Assembly: GCF_003025005.1 (NCBI RefSeq)
Contig: NZ_PVSS01000009.1
Location: 124,242-188,241 of the forward strand
Source of the DNA: Brumimicrobium mesophilum
GTDB lineage: Bacteria > Bacteroidota > Bacteroidia > Flavobacteriales_D > Crocinitomicaceae
Reading direction: 5' to 3'
Length of the DNA: 64,000 bases
Under the pieces are notes generated by a model. The model worked only from the letters and a program-made list of their open reading frames with translations, was not told the origin of the DNA and made no database searches. How positions within the stretch are numbered: the stretch's first letter is position 1; each line of letters starts with the position of its first letter. This document shows positions 33,667-42,870 of the stretch, in pieces. A program made the translations under genes and the position numbers.

Positions 33667-34716
33667 ATGAAATCATATAAATTCTTAAATATTCTGTTTT
33701 CATTAATCATAATTGGTCTAATTACCATAATATTTTTTATTTCCAATAATAAAAAACAAAAAGCCAATGAACAATTAAGTATTGAAAATACTGATAAACC
33801 GCAACTTTTTGAGGTTTATTCACAAAAAAAACTCTTGCTTAACGGCGTGATCTCGGCAAAAACAGTAGAAAATGTTCAAATGAAAGTTTCAGGGAAGCTT
33901 GATAAAACCAATGCGAGCTTATATGTAGGAAGAGAATTTAAAAAAAATGAAGTTCTAATAAAAGTTGAAAGACTTGAGGCTTTATATGAGATTCTCACCG
34001 TAAGGTCAGAATTCATGGAATTGATTCAAAAACTAATTTTATCCATCAGAGATAAAGCACCAGACGCAACTAATAAATGGATAGACTATGAAAGCCAAAT
34101 TGAAAGAACTCTTCCCCTACCCACCTTACCCGAAATGAATTCAAAAAAGGAAGAAGAGCTTTTAAATCGATTAAATGTTTTCAGTAAATATTATAAAACT
34201 AAGGAGATTGAACGAAAAGCAGAAGATTATGTTTATCTCGCTCCATTTGACGGTTTGATAATAGAATGCAAAATCCATCCACAATCCACCATCCAACCTG
34301 GGAAAACGATTCTTAAATTAGCAAAAAAGAATTCATACCAAATAGTGTCACATATTCCAATTTCGGAATTAAATAGGATAAATAGAAACGACACAATTGA
34401 TTTTACGTCAAATAATGGGGAACTTTTAACACAAGGCAGGTTTTTTGAAACAGGCACACTCCTTTCTGATTCTTCGACAATTGAGGTCTATTTTTCAATA
34501 TTCTCACAAGAAAGCAGCCTATTAAAAAACAGTGTACAATTTAAAATTGCAAATGATCCAGTTAAAATCCCATCAAAAGCAATAAGAAACAATGAAGTTG
34601 AAGTCATATCTGGCGATAAAACTTTTAAAATAATGGTAAAAGAAATTGAAATAATTGGAGACTCCTCAATTGTAGAAGGCTTACCACAACATTCTATTAT
34701 AAATGTAAATCCATAA
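33667..34716 (+). CDS. HlyD/RND-type membrane-fusion (adaptor) protein, orphan
   Basis: The 349-residue protein has one N-terminal membrane anchor (about residues 6-26). The biotinyl-lipoyl-like half-motifs (KTVENVQMKVSGKLDKTNASLYVGREFKKNEVLIKVE and later YLAPFDGLIIECKIHPQSTIQPG, given here without their ends) flank a helical hairpin (about 105-190), followed by a beta-barrel domain. This is the layout of periplasmic adaptors of efflux pumps. No RND, ABC or TolC partner lies nearby, which is unusual. Its substrate cannot be inferred. Confidence 0.75.
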   Translation: MKSYKFLNILFSLIIIGLITIIFFISNNKKQKANEQLSIENTDKPQLFEVYSQKKLLLNGVISAKTVENVQMKVSGKLDKTNASLYVGREFKKNEVLIKVERLEALYEILTVRSEFMELIQKLILSIRDKAPDATNKWIDYESQIERTLPLPTLPEMNSKKEEELLNRLNVFSKYYKTKEIERKAEDYVYLAPFDGLIIECKIHPQSTIQPGKTILKLAKKNSYQIVSHIPISELNRINRNDTIDFTSNNGELLTQGRFFETGTLLSDSSTIEVYFSIFSQESSLLKNSVQFKIANDPVKIPSKAIRNNEVEVISGDKTFKIMVKEIEIIGDSSIVEGLPQHSIINVNP

Positions 34717-34718
34717 AA

Positions 34719-34746
34719 AAAACCACAGCACAAAAGCTGTAGTTTT
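34719..34746. terminator. Hairpin between convergent genes
   Basis: An 11 bp stem with one mismatch (AAAACCACAGC / GCTGTAGTTTT) lies just after the adaptor stop; flanking A-runs allow it to act on the minus strand too. Confidence 0.65.
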
Positions 34747-34772
34747 AACATGGTAAAATAATATAGAATTTA

Positions 34773-35375
34773 CTATTGTGAAAGCGGAGTTAGAAGATTA
34801 TGTTTTTCAATTAATTTTCTAATATTAATTAAGGCGTAACGCATTCTACCTAATGCTGTGTTTATACTTACATTTTCTTTCTTTGCAATATCTTTAAAAG
34901 ACATCTCTTTAAAAATTCGCATATTTAGAATATCTCGTTGAGATTCTGGCAAATGATCAATTAAACCTACCATCTGACTCACGAGTTCATTGTGAATAAT
35001 ATCATCCTCGATATTATTGTCCTGCAATTCTAACATATCAAAAATATTATAATCTGCAGATTTAGAACTTGATTCAGAAATCAATCGAACTTTGTTTGTT
35101 TTTCGGAAATGGTCTATCATCAGATTGTGAGCAATTCTCATAGCCCAAGGTAAAAACTTACCTTCTTCGTTATAAGCACCTTTTTTCAAGGTCTTAATAA
35201 CTTTTATAAATGTTTCTTGGAAAATATCTTGTGAAAGTGCCTCATCACGAATTTTCATAAAAATATAATTATAAATCTTATTTTTATGTCTATTCAATAA
35301 TGTTTCGAACGCCTTTTCTTGACCTTCAATATATAAAGAAACCAATTGTTTGTCTTCTAGTTTAGATAGCTTCAT
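34773..35375 (-). CDS. ECF-type sigma-70 family RNA polymerase sigma factor
   Basis: The 200-residue protein has region 2 (about 20-95, with SQDIFQETFIKVIK and the aromatic-rich FLPWAMRIAHNLMIDHFRK) and region 4 (about 135-190, LPESQRDILNMRIFKEMSFKDIAKKENVS helix-turn-helix), joined by a longer acidic linker than usual. It directs RNA polymerase to a subset of promoters. No anti-sigma gene lies next to it, so control is likely transcriptional or by an unlinked partner. It has a well-matched promoter about 100 bases upstream. Confidence 0.9.
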   Translation of the reverse strand: MKLSKLEDKQLVSLYIEGQEKAFETLLNRHKNKIYNYIFMKIRDEALSQDIFQETFIKVIKTLKKGAYNEEGKFLPWAMRIAHNLMIDHFRKTNKVRLISESSSKSADYNIFDMLELQDNNIEDDIIHNELVSQMVGLIDHLPESQRDILNMRIFKEMSFKDIAKKENVSINTALGRMRYALINIRKLIEKHNLLTPLSQ

Positions 35376-35471
35376 TGTTACTCAGTTTAGAGATTAACTA
35401 TTAAAATGTAATTCTGTTTTTTAGAGTAAAAATTTTTCTATAAGCAACTGGTTTTTAAAAATTATTAAATT

Positions 35472-35501
35472 CAAATATAAAGTTATTAAAGTAATTAGCA
35501 A
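35472..35501 (-). promoter_or_regulatory. Promoter of the ECF sigma factor gene
   Basis: Minus-strand TTG (35501-35499), 19 bases, then TATATTTG (35479-35472) is a full match, leaving a leader of about 90 bases. Confidence 0.75.
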
Positions 35502-35718
35502 AAATCAATCCAATTAATTTTTCTCCAATACAATAGTAAGACGCAGCGAAGTTACAAAAGGTTGGCAAAAATTTAATAATATTTTGATTTATATTTTAAC
35601 TGTAACTTTCATTGATTAAGGTGTGATTATTGATGGTTTTCTAACTATAAACGCAGATGGATTTTTTTAATTTAAGATAATCTTTTTAAAAAAACTACTT
35701 TAATCAAAAGGTCTTAGT

Positions 35719-35726
35719 TATTTTTG
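35719..35726 (+). promoter_or_regulatory. -7 element of the aminotransferase gene
   Basis: TATTTTTG, exact to TAnnTTTG, ends 24 bases before the ATG at 35751. Because it overlaps the upstream TTG at 35724, it decides for the ATG as start. Confidence 0.6.
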
Positions 35727-35750
35727 AAGCAAATAAAACAGAAAGAAAAT

Positions 35751-36950
35751 ATGCCAAAATTATCATTAAAAGCTATTAGCATGCCTTCTTCACCAATTAG
35801 AAAGTTGGTTCCTTTTGCAGAAGCTGCAAAATCAAGCGGAAAACATGTTATACATCTTAACATAGGTCAACCAGATATTGAGACTCCTGAATCAGCAAGA
35901 AATGCGATTAAAAATTCAGATGTCAAAGTTCTAGAATATTCTCATTCTGCGGGGTTTGAGTCATACAGAAAAGGATTATCGGATTATTACAAAAAGAATG
36001 ACATTCAAGTAACAAAAGATGAAATCATCATCACAACAGGAGGATCTGAAGCATTATTATTCGGGCTATCTGTTGGATTGAACCCAGGAGATGAAATCAT
36101 TATTCCAGAACCTTTCTACGCTAATTATAATGGTTTTGCAACGGCAGCAGGAATTAACATCATCCCTGTAACTTCAACAATCAAAAATGGTTTTGCCCTA
36201 CCTTCAATAGAAGAGTTTGAAAAGAAAATCACTTCTAAAACAAAAGCAATTCTAATTTGCAATCCAGGAAATCCAACAGGATATTTATATACGCAGGAAG
36301 AACTTGAGAAACTAAGTGTTCTTGTAAAAGAAAAGGATTTATTCTTATTTGCTGATGAAGTATATAGAGAATTCTGTTATGACGGTGCAACTCCTTACTC
36401 AGTAATGAACTTAAAAGGATTAGAAGAAAATGTAATTCTAATTGATTCTGTTTCCAAAAGGTACTCAATGTGTGGCGCTAGAATTGGAGCATTGATTTCA
36501 AAAAACACAGAATTCTTGAATGCTGTGATGAAATTTGCTCAAGCAAGACTTTCGCCACCAACTTACGCTCAAATCGCTGCTGAAGGAGCTTTAGCAACAC
36601 CACAATCCTATTTTGATGAGGTTACTGTTGAATATGTTGCACGTCGTGATATAATGGTAGATGGCCTGAATAAAATAAAGGGGGTAAACTGTCCAAAACC
36701 TAAGGGAGCATTTTACGCTGTGGCTGAATTCCCAGTTGAAGATACCGAGCATTTCTGCCAGTGGCTATTAGAAGACTTCGAATACCAAGGAAACACAGTT
36801 ATGATGGCACCATTAAGCGGATTTTACGCCACACCTGGATTAGGAAAAAAAGAAGCGCGTATCGCTTATGTTTTAGAGAAAAAGGAACTTGAAAAAGCAC
36901 TTGTTTGTATAGAAAAGGCCTTAGATAAATATCCTCACACCACTTACTAA
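35751..36950 (+). CDS. PLP-dependent class I/II aminotransferase (aspartate aminotransferase type)
   Basis: The 399-residue enzyme has the AAT fold I signature: NIGQPDIETP near the N-terminus, TGGSEALLFG binding the PLP phosphate, CNPGNPTGYLYT with the Asn, FADEVYREF (Asp and Tyr) and the Schiff-base Lys in DSVSKRYSMCGARIG, with a late Arg in RIAYVLE binding the substrate carboxylate. It moves amino groups between aspartate or another amino acid and 2-oxoglutarate. Start is the ATG at 35751. It is followed after nine bases by a NUDIX gene. The exact amino acid substrate is not clear; branched or aromatic amino acids remain possible. Confidence 0.9.
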   Translation: MPKLSLKAISMPSSPIRKLVPFAEAAKSSGKHVIHLNIGQPDIETPESARNAIKNSDVKVLEYSHSAGFESYRKGLSDYYKKNDIQVTKDEIIITTGGSEALLFGLSVGLNPGDEIIIPEPFYANYNGFATAAGINIIPVTSTIKNGFALPSIEEFEKKITSKTKAILICNPGNPTGYLYTQEELEKLSVLVKEKDLFLFADEVYREFCYDGATPYSVMNLKGLEENVILIDSVSKRYSMCGARIGALISKNTEFLNAVMKFAQARLSPPTYAQIAAEGALATPQSYFDEVTVEYVARRDIMVDGLNKIKGVNCPKPKGAFYAVAEFPVEDTEHFCQWLLEDFEYQGNTVMMAPLSGFYATPGLGKKEARIAYVLEKKELEKALVCIEKALDKYPHTTY

Positions 36951-36959
36951 AAAATTATT

Positions 36960-37481
36960 TTGAGTATTCAACAAAACATAAAAATCGCAGCTGATGCTGT
37001 AATATTTAGCTACGATGAGACAGGTCTTTACCTTTTACTTATTGAACGTAAAAAAGCTATCAATGGCAAATCCTGGGCTCTACCTGGAGGATTCATTGAA
37101 GATAAAGAATCACCAGAAACAGCTGCCATACGAGAATTAAAAGAAGAAACTGGCGTCTCACTAAAATTCATTAAGCAATTTGGAACTTTTGGAGAAGTGA
37201 AAAGAGATCCACGATTTAGAGTAATTTCTATAGCTCATTACATTCTAATGAAAAAGAAGGGCACTCAACCAAATGGAAACGACGATGCAAAATCGGCGCA
37301 ATGGATTACTATGAAAGAATTGCCTGAAATGGCTTTTGACCACAATGAAATGGTTAAACTAGCTTTTTCTCAATTGCAAAAAAGCATATCCTCTTTGTCA
37401 GTTGATTGTATTGCAGAAGAACCTACTTTAGAAGATGTTAAAATGATTTCGAAGTTATTAAGCAAAACGAAAATTCGATAG
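36960..37481 (+). CDS. NUDIX hydrolase (TTG start)
   Basis: The 173-residue protein has a full NUDIX box (GGFIEDKESPETAAIRELKE then ETGV) at about residues 37-60, preceded by WALPGG. It hydrolyses a nucleoside diphosphate linked to some moiety X. It begins with TTG at 36960, as the matching N-terminus (MSIQQNIKIAADAVIF) has no ATG upstream within the gap. The C-terminal 40 residues could be a small extra helical part, as in NrtR-like regulators, but a winged helix is not evident. It is probably co-transcribed with the aminotransferase. Confidence 0.85.
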   Translation: MSIQQNIKIAADAVIFSYDETGLYLLLIERKKAINGKSWALPGGFIEDKESPETAAIRELKEETGVSLKFIKQFGTFGEVKRDPRFRVISIAHYILMKKKGTQPNGNDDAKSAQWITMKELPEMAFDHNEMVKLAFSQLQKSISSLSVDCIAEEPTLEDVKMISKLLSKTKIR

Positions 37482-37491
37482 ATTATTAAAC

Positions 37492-37533
37492 AAAAAATGG
37501 CAGCAATTAAATGAATTGCTGCCATTTTTTTTT
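37492..37533. terminator. Strong bidirectional terminator
   Basis: A 17 bp perfect stem (core ATGGCAGCAATT / AATTGCTGCCAT, loop AAATG) has A- and T-runs on both sides, between the convergent NUDIX and dpp4 genes. Confidence 0.9.
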
Positions 37534-37545
37534 ATTTAAATATTA

Positions 37546-39663
37546 TTATTTATTATTTTCTATCACATAATCCAAGACCTTTCTCATTAAATGAACCCTA
37601 TCTTTTCCTCTCACATTATGTTCATGCATAGGATAAGGAAAGAAATCAACCTGAATTCCTAAATCAATGAAAGTCTTCACCAAAGATAAATTATGTTGCA
37701 TTACAACAACTGGATCAGAAGTACCATGTATCAACAACAAATCACCTTTTAAATTTTCAGCTTGATTTAACAAACTTGAATTAGCATATCCTTCCTTATT
37801 TTCATCTGGAGTATCCATATAGCGTTCACCATACATTGCCTCGTAGTATTTCCAATCTGTAACTGGTCCCCCAGCAACACCAACTTTAAAGATTTCAGGT
37901 GACTTCAACATCATGGACACCGTCATAAACCCACCATAACTCCAGCCATGAACGGCAATTCTACTTGTATCAACATAATTAAGTCCGCTTAAATAATTCA
38001 CTCCATCCAATTGATCTTGATGCTCTACAACACCAAGATTACGATGAATAACATGCTCAAAATCAACCCCCCTATTTCCAGAACCGCGATTATCCAACGT
38101 AAAAACAATATATCCTTGATTCGCCATCCAATGCATCCATAAACTCGCACCATCATACCAACTATTCGTAATCAATTGTGCATGTGGACCTCCATATACA
38201 TAAATCAAAACAGGATATTTCTTTGAAGGATCAAAGTCTCTTGGCTTAATAATTCGTGTATACAGATCAACACCATCTCTGGATTTTATAGATTTAATCT
38301 CAGCTTCCGCCAATTTATATTCAGCTAATTTATTACTAGCCTCAAGCATTTGCTTAATCTCCTTTCCATTTGACTTTCGGATTTTCGCAATATTTGGAAT
38401 GGCATGAGAAGAATACTGATCAAAAATATACTCTCCAGAACTATTCACCTTAACACTATGTGTTCCTTCATCCTTTGTTAACAATTGTTGCTTTCCTTTT
38501 AAATCAACCTTATACAACATTGTATTTAAAGGACTTTCACCTGTGGCAGTAAAAAACACTTCACCCTGTTGCGCGGCAACAACATCTTTCAACATAAAAT
38601 TATTCTTTGTTAACTGAGATTTTAAAACTCCATCAATAGAATAGTAATATAAATTATCAAATCCATCACGCTCACTAACCCAAACGAAATCGTTACTCTT
38701 ATCAGATGGAAAATGAGCCGGCTTTTCAGGCTCTACCCAGGTATCTTTCTTTTCTTCAAACAAAGTTTTTACCAATGCACCATCCGATTTATATTTTTGA
38801 ACCCAAATGTGTTTTTGAGATCTAGCTACTTCAGCCAACAATATAAATTGATCATCAGGTGTCCAACTTACATTCGTTAAATAATTCTCTTCTCCATTTT
38901 CGGTTTTTATAAGTGAGGTTTTTTTATTCTCCAACATATAAATTCCCAAACTTGCTTTCTCGCTAGGCTGACCAGTCATTGGATACTTAATGGAACTTAA
39001 TTTCCCAGGCACTTCTGTAATGTCAAGAAGTGGATAATCATGTACAGCAGATTCGTCCTTTTGGTAAAACGCTATGCTTTCTCCAGAATTTGACCAGAAT
39101 ATACCTTGTGTTATGCCCATTTCGCTTCTTGCAATCTCTTGACCTGAAACAATGTTATGATCTGTATTTTCGGTTACCGCTATTTCATTAAATTGCTCAA
39201 CCAAACTTAGATAAAGATTATTATCAATAGTATATGCAACATTATGATATTGATTGTCAAAAGTAATCCTCTCTGCATTTTCAGGGAGTTCGATTTTCGT
39301 TCCTTTTTTAGTTTTAATATTAAACGTAACAATCACATTTCGTAGATTCAAAACAAAAGTATTCTCATCTTTCCATTTAAGCCCAGCGAAATAATTAAAT
39401 TTCACATCTAAAGCATCATTAATATCACTAATATGCAGTACTTCTTTCTCTTCCCCTCCTATCTCACCAATTACTAAGGTTTGATATTGTTTTAAATATG
39501 AATATTTTTCAAGGTTCTTAATCCACTCAAAACCAAAAACGTGATCAGGATAAAATTGTTGATATTGTCCTGAGACAGCTTGCTCAAGGGATAACTCTTT
39601 TTGAGCGGACACTTGAGTAATAAAAATCACTGAAAGTATCAAAATGACAAAACGTCTATTCAT
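37546..39663 (-). CDS. Dipeptidyl-peptidase IV (S9 family serine peptidase)
   Basis: The 705-residue exported peptidase has a Sec signal peptide (1-20, ending VSAQ), an N-terminal eight-bladed beta-propeller domain (about 40-460, DPPIV_N) and an alpha/beta hydrolase domain with the triad S575 (GWSYGG), D650 (HGTSDPVV) and H682 (MHEHNVRG). DPP4 removes Xaa-Pro dipeptides from peptide N-termini. It is an isolated gene with its own promoter. Together with the DPP11-type peptidase at 56 kb it points to growth on peptides. Confidence 0.93.
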   Translation of the reverse strand: MNRRFVILILSVIFITQVSAQKELSLEQAVSGQYQQFYPDHVFGFEWIKNLEKYSYLKQYQTLVIGEIGGEEKEVLHISDINDALDVKFNYFAGLKWKDENTFVLNLRNVIVTFNIKTKKGTKIELPENAERITFDNQYHNVAYTIDNNLYLSLVEQFNEIAVTENTDHNIVSGQEIARSEMGITQGIFWSNSGESIAFYQKDESAVHDYPLLDITEVPGKLSSIKYPMTGQPSEKASLGIYMLENKKTSLIKTENGEENYLTNVSWTPDDQFILLAEVARSQKHIWVQKYKSDGALVKTLFEEKKDTWVEPEKPAHFPSDKSNDFVWVSERDGFDNLYYYSIDGVLKSQLTKNNFMLKDVVAAQQGEVFFTATGESPLNTMLYKVDLKGKQQLLTKDEGTHSVKVNSSGEYIFDQYSSHAIPNIAKIRKSNGKEIKQMLEASNKLAEYKLAEAEIKSIKSRDGVDLYTRIIKPRDFDPSKKYPVLIYVYGGPHAQLITNSWYDGASLWMHWMANQGYIVFTLDNRGSGNRGVDFEHVIHRNLGVVEHQDQLDGVNYLSGLNYVDTSRIAVHGWSYGGFMTVSMMLKSPEIFKVGVAGGPVTDWKYYEAMYGERYMDTPDENKEGYANSSLLNQAENLKGDLLLIHGTSDPVVVMQHNLSLVKTFIDLGIQVDFFPYPMHEHNVRGKDRVHLMRKVLDYVIENNK

Positions 39664-39989
39664 TTTTTTATGTTTAATAATTTGTAAGTTCTCAAAGATA
39701 AAACAAAATTAGAAAGACAAATTTTAAAATTGAATCCAATAAATATCAGTCCTTTTATGAATCTCAACTATAGAAAAGACAATTATTGCGAAACGATAAA
39801 AAAGAAAAAAAGCCAAAAGAATAATGAAAATGAGACAATCATACTTTCAAAAGGATTCTAATTTCATCAAATAAAGGCTAAAAAATGAAGATTAATGTAA
39901 GAGAATAGAAAAATGGTGCTTATTTTGCAAATTCTTTTTTGCTGAAATAGATAATCGGTATTAAATTTTTAAAATTAAGGGATATTTTA
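39664..39989. other. Intergenic region upstream of two divergent genes
   Basis: 326 AT-rich bases holding the dpp4 promoter near the left end. I see no gene, RNA or strong hairpin in the rest, and no convincing promoter for the FkbM gene. Confidence 0.55.
39693..39720 (-). promoter_or_regulatory. Promoter of dpp4
   Basis: Minus-strand TTTG/TTG (39720-39718), 17 bases, then TATCTTTG (39700-39693); 30 bases from the ATG at 39663. Confidence 0.65.
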
Positions 39990-40715
39990 ATGGATATTAA
40001 GGACATAATAAGAGAAGTTTTTATCTTTTTTCATGTAGATTTAACTAAAAACCTCAAATATGATAGGCTAACTAAGGCTATCATGAAAAAGCATATCCAA
40101 AAGAACCATAATTGCATTGATGTAGGCTGTCATAAAGGTGAAATTTTAAATTTGATGTTAAAATATTCACCTCAAGGCAAACACTTTGCTTTTGAACCTA
40201 TTCCTTACTTATATAAGGAACTAAAATTAAAATTTGAAAATCAAGCAAAAATTTATCCTTACGCTTTATCTAATAAAAATGGAAAGACTTCTTTCCAATT
40301 GGTCAAAAATGCACCAGCTTACAGTGGCATCAAACAAAGAAAATATGCTATCAAAAACCCCGAGATAGAAGAAATCGAAGTTGAAGTAAAGACCATAGAT
40401 GATATAATCTCTCTCAAAGAAAAAATAGATTTCATCAAAATAGACGTCGAGGGCGGAGAATTTGAAGTGCTAAAAGGGGCACAAATGACATTAAGCAAGA
40501 ACAAGCCCATCACTTTATTTGAATGTGGAAAAGGAGCAAGTGATTACTACGGAACTAATCCTTCAGATATTTACTGCTATATCACCAAAGAAGTAGGATT
40601 AAAAGTGTTCACGCTGAAATCTTTTTTAAAAGAGAAGAATCCGTTAAGCATAAAAGAATTTGTCAATCATTTCGATTCAAGTTCTGAATATTATTTCGTA
40701 GCTGCGAAAATTTGA
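39990..40715 (+). CDS. FkbM family methyltransferase
   Basis: The 241-residue protein has the FkbM pattern: a SAM motif NCIDVGCHKGEILNLMLKYSP (given without ends), FAFEPIPYLYKEL, FEN...YALSNKNGKTSFQL, the conserved IDFIKIDVEGGEFEVLKGA block and PITLFECG. These enzymes methylate sugar hydroxyls or other small groups, often on surface glycans. No glycan genes are adjacent. It is a single gene. Confidence 0.88.
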   Translation: MDIKDIIREVFIFFHVDLTKNLKYDRLTKAIMKKHIQKNHNCIDVGCHKGEILNLMLKYSPQGKHFAFEPIPYLYKELKLKFENQAKIYPYALSNKNGKTSFQLVKNAPAYSGIKQRKYAIKNPEIEEIEVEVKTIDDIISLKEKIDFIKIDVEGGEFEVLKGAQMTLSKNKPITLFECGKGASDYYGTNPSDIYCYITKEVGLKVFTLKSFLKEKNPLSIKEFVNHFDSSSEYYFVAAKI

Positions 40716-40855
40716 TTATGTATAACAACAATACATAGCAAGGATAATTATCAAACTAAACCTCAGTCTCCAATGATTCTAACAACTATTTTGCGGACCA
40801 TCAATTAATTTACAGCAATAGATAAAGTCAATTTAAAATTAAGGGAATAAATAAT

Positions 40856-40863
40856 TATATTTG
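40856..40863 (+). promoter_or_regulatory. Upstream (P1) -7 element for rplM-rpsI
   Basis: TATATTTG matches TAnnTTTG exactly and would give a leader of about 135 bases that includes a small hairpin (TTACC...GGTAA). No -33 TTG is visible. Confidence 0.4.
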
Positions 40864-40925
40864 TCTTTTTACCATCTTCACGGTAACGCATACTCAAACA
40901 TTTTTTAAAATCTTTTCAACGGGTA

Positions 40926-40957
40926 TTTGTTATTCAAATCTTTAAGTTATATATTTG
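40926..40957 (+). promoter_or_regulatory. Main (P2) promoter of rplM-rpsI
   Basis: TTTG (40926-40929), 20 bases, then TATATTTG (40950-40957) is a full Bacteroidota promoter. The start site falls near 40964, right at a small hairpin CCCAA-ATT-TTGGG (40962-40974) in the leader. Confidence 0.8.
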
Positions 40958-41003
40958 CATCCCCAAATTTTGGGATTATTGTCTTATTTTTAAAATTAAC
41001 AAA

Positions 41004-41459
41004 GTGGATACATTAAGTTACAAGACTGTCTCTATCAATAAAGAAAACGCTGAAAAGAAGTGGTTATTGGTTGACGCAGAAGGCGAAACGCTAGGGCGTA
41101 TGGCAAGTAAAGTAGCGCAATTAATCCGTGGAAAACACAAGCCGAATTTCACTCCTCACGTAGACTGTGGTGACAACGTCATCGTAATCAACGCAGAGAA
41201 AGTAGCAATGTCGGGTAATAAGTGGGAGACGAAAACATACATTCGTCACACAGGTTTTCCAGGAGGTCAGCGTTCTTTGACTGCAGCGCAATTAAGAGAA
41301 AAACGTCCAGAACGTTTAGTAGAAATGGCTGTAAAACGCATGTTACCTAAGAACAAATTAGGTAGTCAGTTATACAAAAACCTTAAGGTTGTTGTTGGAA
41401 CTGAGCATGATTATGCTGCACAAAAGCCAGAAACGATTAATCTAGAATCAATCAAATAA
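41004..41459 (+). CDS. rplM: Ribosomal protein uL13 (GTG start)
   Basis: The 151-residue large-subunit protein is recognised by [35 protein letters not shown] and [10 protein letters not shown]. The start is GTG at 41004, giving the normal [11 protein letters not shown]-terminus. It overlaps rpsI by one base, the usual rplM-rpsI pair. Confidence 0.97.
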   Translation: MDTLSYKTVSINKENAEKKWLLVDAEGETLGRMASKVAQLIRGKHKPNFTPHVDCGDNVIVINAEKVAMSGNKWETKTYIRHTGFPGGQRSLTAAQLREKRPERLVEMAVKRMLPKNKLGSQLYKNLKVVVGTEHDYAAQKPETINLESIK

Positions 41460-41851
41460 TGAGTATGGAAATTATCAACACATTAGGAAGAAGAAAAACT
41501 TCTGTAGCTCGTGTTTACATGAAGCCTGGTAAAGGTAACGTTACTGTAAACAAACGTGATTACAAAGTATTTTTTCCAGTTGCAACCTTACAAACTAAGG
41601 TACAACAATCTTTTGCAGTTACAGAAACTTTAGGTCAATATGACGTAACAGTTAACGTACACGGTGGAGGAATCAATGGTCAAGCTGAAGCAATTCGTCT
41701 AGGAATCGCTCGTGCATTGGTAAAAGTTAATGAGGAGCACAAGCCTTTATTAAAAGAACATGGTTTAATGACACGTGATCCAAGAATGGTAGAGCGTAAG
41801 AAACCAGGTCAACCAAAAGCACGTAAGAAGTTTCAATTCTCGAAACGTTAG
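41459..41851 (+). CDS. rpsI: Ribosomal protein uS9
   Basis: The 130-residue small-subunit protein is recognised by [40 protein letters not shown] and the basic C-terminal KKFQFSKR that reaches the P-site tRNA. The ATG at 41459 overlaps the rplM stop; the ATG at 41465 (MEIINTLG) would give the more usual family N-terminus and may be the true start. Confidence 0.97.
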   Translation: MSMEIINTLGRRKTSVARVYMKPGKGNVTVNKRDYKVFFPVATLQTKVQQSFAVTETLGQYDVTVNVHGGGINGQAEAIRLGIARALVKVNEEHKPLLKEHGLMTRDPRMVERKKPGQPKARKKFQFSKR

Positions 41852-41965
41852 ACTTACAATTACTTTATTTGGCGCTTGTTTAGTATCCAAATGGTGGAGT
41901 ACCCTTCGAAAGAACCCTCTATTATTGATTACTAAAGGAACGTAAACACGAAACAAAAAATTAAA

Positions 41966-42847
41966 ATGTCAAAAAAAGCAGATTTTAAAGAACTTTTAGA
42001 TGCAGGTGTACACTTTGGTCACCTCAAAAGAAAGTGGAACCCAGCAATGGCTCCTTATATATTTGATGAGCAAAAGGGTATTCACGTTATTGATTTAAAT
42101 AAGACAATCGCTCATTTAGAGCAAGCTTGTTTAGCTATGAAACAAATTGCAAAATCTGGTAAAAAGATTTTATTTGTTGCTACTAAGAAACAAGCAAAAC
42201 AAATAGTTGCAGACAGAGTTAAAGCTATCAACATGCCTTACGTTACAGAACGTTGGACAGGTGGTATGTTAACGAACTTTGCTACTACAAGAAAGTCTGT
42301 CCGTAAGATGGCGACTATCGACAAAATGCAATCTGACGGTACTTGGGATACGTTATCTAAACGTGAGAAATTATTTATTACAAGACAACGTGAAAAATTA
42401 GAAAAGAACTTTGGTTCTATCGCTGACATGACTCGTCAACCAGCGGCTATTTTCATTGTTGATGTAATGAAAGAAAACATTGCTTTGAAAGAAGCAGTTC
42501 GTTTAGGAATTACAACGTTTGCAATGATTGATACTAATTCAAATCCAAAATTAGTTGATTTCCCTATTCCATCTAATGATGATGCATCTAAATCAGTTGC
42601 AATCATTATGGACCATGTTATCGCTGCAATAGAAGAAGGTTTAGCAGAACGCAAAACAGCCAAATCTAAACAAGAGGAGGATAAAAAAGCAGAAGAAGCA
42701 AAGAAAAAAGAAGACAAAAAGAAAGCTGACGAAGAAAAAGCAGCCAAAAAAGAAGCTTCTAAAAAAGAAGAAACAAAAGTAGAAGAGAAATCTGAAGCAA
42801 AAACTGAGGAGAAAACTGAAGTTAAAGCTGAAGATAAATCAGAATAA
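41966..42847 (+). CDS. rpsB: Ribosomal protein uS2 with K/E-rich C-terminal tail
   Basis: The 293-residue protein has the S2 core (DAGVHFGHLKRKWNP, WTGGMLTNF, AAIFIVDVMKE) to about residue 228, then about 65 residues that are almost only Lys, Glu, Ala and Asp. The tail makes it about 50 residues longer than E. coli S2. The gene is 114 bases after rpsI and 23 before tsf; the rpsB-tsf pair is conserved in bacteria. Confidence 0.97.
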   Translation: MSKKADFKELLDAGVHFGHLKRKWNPAMAPYIFDEQKGIHVIDLNKTIAHLEQACLAMKQIAKSGKKILFVATKKQAKQIVADRVKAINMPYVTERWTGGMLTNFATTRKSVRKMATIDKMQSDGTWDTLSKREKLFITRQREKLEKNFGSIADMTRQPAAIFIVDVMKENIALKEAVRLGITTFAMIDTNSNPKLVDFPIPSNDDASKSVAIIMDHVIAAIEEGLAERKTAKSKQEEDKKAEEAKKKEDKKKADEEKAAKKEASKKEETKVEEKSEAKTEEKTEVKAEDKSE

Positions 42848-42870
42848 TAATTTTTGTAATTTAAGATATT

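Larger units (their letters stand above)
35376..35750. other. Divergent intergenic region with two promoters
   Basis: 375 AT-rich bases separate the sigma factor (minus) and the aminotransferase (plus). It holds the promoter at 35472-35501 and the -7 element at 35719-35726. No other gene or RNA is visible. Confidence 0.6.

Noticed and set aside
42436-42747. 103-codon minus-strand frame rich in Ser, Ala and Phe
   Set aside because: It is the antisense shadow of the rpsB gene, including its Lys/Glu-rich tail; the coding strand is certain.
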